DNA of 15,468 nucleotides, from the NCBI GenBank assembly GCA_021846485.1, contig JAJZWW010000027.1:1-15468 (forward strand), in the 5' to 3' direction. This document shows, piece by piece, positions 12,930 to 15,468 of this stretch. Made by a program: the position numbers and the translations under genes. This DNA is from Actinomycetes bacterium (lineage in GTDB: Bacteria > Actinomycetota > Acidimicrobiia > Acidimicrobiales > Palsa-688). The notes beneath the pieces are model-generated. The model was not told the origin of the DNA, searched no databases, and saw nothing but the letters and a program-made list of their open reading frames with translations. The first letter of the stretch is position 1. Every line of letters begins with the position of its first letter.

Positions 12930-13541
12930 GTGAGCACCTTGCACTGGGAGGACGGCCGGTCGGAAGTCCACCGCCTGGTGGTCGGACCGATCGACAACAA
13001 CGTGTGGGTGCTGCGCTGCAAGCAGACCGGCGAGGCGGTGCTCATCGACGCGGCCAACGAGCACGAGCGCCTGCTGGAGCTGTGCCGGTCCCTCGGGGTG
13101 CGCCGGGTGCTCGAGACCCACGGCCACTGGGACCACATCCAAGCGGTACCGGCGGTGCGCGAGGCGGGTTACGACGTCGGGGTGGCCGCCGCCGACGCTG
13201 GCATGCTGCCGAGCTACGACTCGGTGATCGACGACGACGACGACGTCGAGGTCGGTCGCCTCCGGTTGCGCAGCATCGCCACGCCCGGCCACACCCAGGG
13301 GTCGACGTGCTTCCGGTTGGAGGGTTCCCCGCTGCTGTTCAGCGGGGACACCCTGTTCCCCGGCGGCCCGGGGGCCACCCGGTTCCCCGGGGGGGACTTC
13401 GAGGCGATCATCCGCTCCATCGACGAGCGGCTCTTCTGCGCGCTGCCCCCCGAGACCCTCGTGCTTCCCGGTCACGGAGCCGACACGACCCTCGGCGAGG
13501 AGTCGCCCCACCTCCAGGAGTGGATCGACCGGGGCTGGTGA
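12930..13541 (+). CDS. metallo-beta-lactamase-fold hydrolase, glyoxalase II-like
   Basis: 203 residues, close to the length of small glyoxalase-II-like hydrolases. The full set of di-metal ligands is present: THGHWDHI (His64, His66, Asp68, His69), TPGHTQGS (His121), FSGDTLFPGG (Asp140) and VLPGHGADT (His182). The N terminus VGPIDNNVWVLRCKQTGEAV and LIDAANE is the family's opening sheet. Enzymes of this type hydrolyse thioesters such as S-lactoylglutathione, or other substrates; actinobacteria generally use mycothiol, so the thiol partner is unknown. An acidic run of Asp residues (101-105) lies in a surface loop. GTG start without Shine-Dalgarno, six bases after TAACAT. Its TGA lies in the first copy of a 17-bp tandem repeat. 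Divergent from the FadE gene with only 72 bases between. Confidence 0.9.
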   Translation: MSTLHWEDGRSEVHRLVVGPIDNNVWVLRCKQTGEAVLIDAANEHERLLELCRSLGVRRVLETHGHWDHIQAVPAVREAGYDVGVAAADAGMLPSYDSVIDDDDDVEVGRLRLRSIATPGHTQGSTCFRLEGSPLLFSGDTLFPGGPGATRFPGGDFEAIIRSIDERLFCALPPETLVLPGHGADTTLGEESPHLQEWIDRGW

Positions 13542-13596
13542 CCCCCTGCAACCGGTGACCCCCTGCAACCGGTGACCCTTCAACCGGTGACCCCCC
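13537..13596 (+). repeat. tandem 17-bp repeat overlapping the MBL stop codon
   Basis: GGTGACCCCCTGCAACC occurs twice perfectly (13537-13553, 13554-13570), then a 15-base variant GGTGACCCTTCAACC, then a partial copy. The TGA of the MBL gene is within the first copy. Confidence 0.8.
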
Positions 13597-13652
13597 GGGG
13601 CCGGGACCCGTCGAGGCCGAGGCGAAGATGCGACCGGGCCCTCCGCGCGACC

Positions 13653-13679
13653 GTGGCGCAGGGCAACAGCCTGCGCCAC
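13653..13679 (+). terminator. hairpin downstream of the MBL gene
   Basis: GTGGCGCAGG (13653-13662) and CCTGCGCCAC (13670-13679) form a perfect 10-bp stem with a 7-base loop, 111 bases after the stop. No U-tract follows on either strand. Confidence 0.5.
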
Positions 13680-13814
13680 CTGCCACGTCCATTCCGCCCC
13701 GCGGAAACCGCTCTACGTCGCTGGGACCGCCTCGCCTCTGCCCGCCGCCTGAGCGCCGAGCAGAGCATTGGGCCGGCCAAGATCGAGGGCCGCGGATCGT
13801 GATGAACTCGGGAG

Positions 13815-13832
13815 CCCGGGCAACTGCCCAGG
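13815..13832 (-). terminator. small hairpin directly after the candidate 14-codon ORF
   Basis: On the minus strand CCTGGGC-AGTT-GCCCGGG, seven pairs with one G-U, starts five bases after the TAG of the short ORF. No U-tract. Confidence 0.3.
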
Positions 13833-13837
13833 TGACC

Positions 13838-13882
13838 CTAACGAGGCGGAGTGTCCTCCTCGGACGAGCCCACTACTCTCAT
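13838..13882 (-). CDS. candidate 14-residue short ORF with strong Shine-Dalgarno
   Basis: ATG at 13882 opens MRVVGSSEEDTPPR and a TAG at 13838-13840. AAAGGAG (13889-13895) is six bases upstream, the best SD plus ATG context on this strand in the region. A hairpin follows five bases after the stop. No larger gene follows downstream before the convergent MBL gene, so if translated it is either a stand-alone micropeptide or the leader of a lost gene. I do not recognise the peptide. It shares length and a VG(S/T)SE core with the possible leader at 10598-10640. Too short to judge by codon use. Confidence 0.3.
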   Translation of the reverse strand: MRVVGSSEEDTPPR

Positions 13883-14017
13883 GGTCGGCTCCTTTCCCTG
13901 AATCGCTCGATCCTGGGTAACGGGACGGACCCCCGGCCGGCTGCGCCAGCCACGAGCCCCCCGGCCGGGCTCCTCACCACCGTGGGATCCCGACGCGTCC
14001 ATCCAACCGCACCCAGC

Positions 14018-14056
14018 GGGAGTTGTCAAGGGGTCGGGAGTTGTAGTCAAGGGGTA
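14018..14056 (-). repeat. duplicated block containing TTGACA/TTGACT (-35-like) boxes
   Basis: GGGAGTTGTCAAGGGGTC is followed at once by GGGAGTTGTAGTCAAGGGGT. On the minus strand each copy carries a -35-like box: TTGACA (14024-14029) and TTGACT (14045-14050). TTGGAT lies 17 bases after the first, a weak -10. It would drive transcription towards the short ORF at 13882. Confidence 0.4.
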
Positions 14057-14105
14057 CGGCGGCGGGCAGCCACGACGGCCCCGCCGGGAACCCCGCCGGT
14101 CGACA

Positions 14106-15468
14106 TCACGACCCTGTCAGGGGATGACGGGGGGCGTCGACCAGCTCCAGTCCGTCGGGCAGGCCGTCGACCTCCACCTCGTCGCCCTCGACGCTCACGG
14201 TCACCCGGGCGCCGGCGAGGGGTATCCGCCCGACGCGGAGCCGGCCGATCTGCTCGGGCAGCGCCGGGTGGAGCCAAACCTTGCCCCGGGGCACCCACGG
14301 GTCGAGGCGCAACAAGGTGCGCAGCATCAGCAGCGGCGAGGCAGCCGCCCACGCCTGGGGGGAGCAGCTGGTTGGGTAGCTCGCCACGACGGGCAGCTCG
14401 AGGCGCTCGAGCCCGCTGAACAGCTCGGGCAGGCGACCGCCGCGGTAGACCGCGGCGTCGAGCATGCCGGTCACCACCCGCTGGGCCTCCCGGACGTGGC
14501 CGTAGCGCATGAGGCCGGCGGCGACGATCGCGTTGTCGTGGGGCCACACCGAGCCGGTGTGGAACCCGAGGGGGTTGTAGCCGACCGTCGAGGTGGCGAG
14601 GGTGCGGACCCCCCAGCCGCTGAACAGCTCGGGGGACAGCAGCGCCCGGGCGAGCGCGTCGGCCTTGTCGGCGTCGACGATCCCGGTCCACAGGCAGTGG
14701 CCCATGCCGGAGCAGATCCCGTCGATCGGCCTCTTGTCCCGGTCGAGGCCCATGGCCAGCGCCCCCCGGTCGTCCATCCAGAAGTCCCGGTTGAACGCCG
14801 CCTTCAGGTCCGCGGCGCGCTGGCGCAGCCGCGCCGAGAGCGCCTGGTCGCCGGCCTCGGCCGCGAAGAACGCCCGGGCCAGGTAGGCGCCGTACACGTA
14901 CCCCTGGACCTCGGCCAGGGCCACCGGTCCCTCGGCGACCCTCCCGTCGGCGAAGCGGACGGCCTCGTCGGAGTCCCGCCAGCCCTGGTTGCGCCGACCC
15001 CGGTCCGACGCACGTTGGGACTCGACGTAGCCGTCGCCGTCCCGGTCCCCCCACTGCTCGATCCAGGCGATCGCCCGGTCGGCGTGGGGGACCAGCTCGT
15101 CGACGGCCTCCCGGGCCAGGCCCCAGCGGCGCAGCTCGCCGAGGAGCATGACGAACAGCGGGGTCGTATCGGCCGCCCCGTAGGTCGGCCGGGTGCCGAG
15201 GGCGAGGGTGGCGGCGTCGCCGGGACGCAGCTCGTGCAGGATCCTCCCGGGCTCCTCCTCGGTGAGCGGGTCGACACGCTCACCCTGGAAGCGGGCGAGG
15301 GTCTGCAAGGTGCCGAGGGCGAGGTCGGGGTCGGCTAGCAGCGCCATCCACGAGGTGATCAGCGAGTCCCGGCCGAACAGTCGCATCGACCACGGGGCGC
15401 CGGCCGCCACGACGCTGCGGTCGGGGTGCTCGGGATCGAACATCCGCAGGGCGCCGAGGTCCTCGGCG
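14106..15468 (-). CDS. amylo-alpha-1,6-glucosidase / glycogen debranching-type GH (3' part)
   Basis: About 454 residues are present; the frame is open to the window end (AEDLGALR precedes the Met at 15443), so the N terminus lies outside. It is the (alpha/alpha)6-barrel of the actinobacterial amylo-alpha-1,6-glucosidase/GDE_C-like family. Motifs: VVAAGAPWSMRLFGRDSLIT near the start, TEEEPGRILHE, TPLFVMLLGE, NQGWRDSDEAVRFADG (probable catalytic acid region), EVQGYVYGAYLARA, GICSGMGHCLW, GFHTGSVWPHDNAIVAAGL, then LPELFSG (probable second carboxylate) and SYPTSCSPQAWAAA. The barrel is followed by a short beta domain. It would hydrolyse alpha-1,6 branches or related storage or compatible-solute glycans. 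No neighbouring glycogen genes are in view. Complete C terminus, stop at 14106-14108. Confidence 0.88.
   Translation of the reverse strand, partial: AEDLGALRMFDPEHPDRSVVAAGAPWSMRLFGRDSLITSWMALLADPDLALGTLQTLARFQGERVDPLTEEEPGRILHELRPGDAATLALGTRPTYGAADTTPLFVMLLGELRRWGLAREAVDELVPHADRAIAWIEQWGDRDGDGYVESQRASDRGRRNQGWRDSDEAVRFADGRVAEGPVALAEVQGYVYGAYLARAFFAAEAGDQALSARLRQRAADLKAAFNRDFWMDDRGALAMGLDRDKRPIDGICSGMGHCLWTGIVDADKADALARALLSPELFSGWGVRTLATSTVGYNPLGFHTGSVWPHDNAIVAAGLMRYGHVREAQRVVTGMLDAAVYRGGRLPELFSGLERLELPVVASYPTSCSPQAWAAASPLLMLRTLLRLDPWVPRGKVWLHPALPEQIGRLRVGRIPLAGARVTVSVEGDEVEVDGLPDGLELVDAPRHPLTGS

Larger units (their letters stand above)
13542..14105. other. intergenic region between the MBL and glucosidase genes (convergent)
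   Basis: About 560 bases. In order: 17-bp tandem repeat, hairpin 13653-13679, a minus-strand short ORF with a strong SD (13838-13895) and a following hairpin, and a duplicated GGGAGTTGT...CAAGGGG block (14018-14056). Longer open frames are arginine-rich and not protein-like. Confidence 0.55.

Noticed and set aside
13537..13596. CRISPR array
   Set aside because: Units are 17 bp directly joined with no spacers; a plain tandem repeat.
13580..13780. 66-residue arginine-rich minus-strand ORF
   Set aside because: TTG start without ribosome binding site, crosses the 13653-13679 hairpin and the tandem repeat; composition is what GC-rich noncoding DNA gives.

Overview
The window is very GC-rich, with strong G/C bias at third codon positions. 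Gene content fits a high-GC actinobacterium (Actinomycetota): a homodimeric AceE-type pyruvate dehydrogenase E1, a small actinobacterial HhH-GPD protein, FadE-type acyl-CoA dehydrogenase, an amylo-1,6-glucosidase and several GTG starts without Shine-Dalgarno. A deep-branching lineage such as Acidimicrobiia is plausible, but that is inference. The mix of intact housekeeping or lipid genes with decayed genes looks chromosomal; I see no phage, plasmid or CRISPR signal.

Layout. 3-173: 3' end of an unrecognised gene. 221-820: DoxX-family membrane protein. 848-1476 (minus): two decayed fragments, one like trimethylamine methyltransferase (MttB family), the other like the C-terminal half of a TMADH/DgcA-type demethylase. 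1546-2853: intact DAO-family FAD oxidoreductase. Together these read as the remains of a methylated-amine (betaine, dimethylglycine or sarcosine type) catabolic cluster. 2853-3205: internally deleted IS630 transposase remnant. 3239-3751 (minus): RNase HI, divergent from aceE at 3806-6529. 6530-6970: intergenic, with a hairpin and a 139-bp imperfect palindrome.

6971-8701 (minus): acyl-AMP-forming ligase carrying an apparent in-frame insertion, divergent from an HhH-GPD protein (8840-9415). 9437-10222 (minus): alpha/beta hydrolase lacking the serine nucleophile. 10223-10828: structured intergenic region with a perfect Shine-Dalgarno and a very strong hairpin on the minus strand. 10829-11347: gamma-carbonic-anhydrase-like protein. 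11348-11741: G-run and an 83-bp palindrome between convergent genes. 11742-12857 (minus): acyl-CoA dehydrogenase, divergent from a glyoxalase-II-like metallo-beta-lactamase protein (12930-13541). 13542-14105: tandem repeats, hairpins and a candidate 14-codon ORF. 14106-15468 (minus): 3' part of a glycogen-debranching-type glucosidase, cut by the window end.

Functionally the intact genes are mostly central carbon (AceE), fatty-acid activation and oxidation (AMP ligase, FadE), storage glycan turnover and DNA maintenance (RNase HI, HhH-GPD). They do not form one operon: neighbours are mostly divergent or convergent. The most interesting material is non-coding: two palindromic elements, a possible exonised insertion in the AMP ligase, two look-alike SD + 14-codon + hairpin modules, and a recurring TAnnnT-N6/7-GTG promoter-start geometry suggesting leaderless mRNAs.
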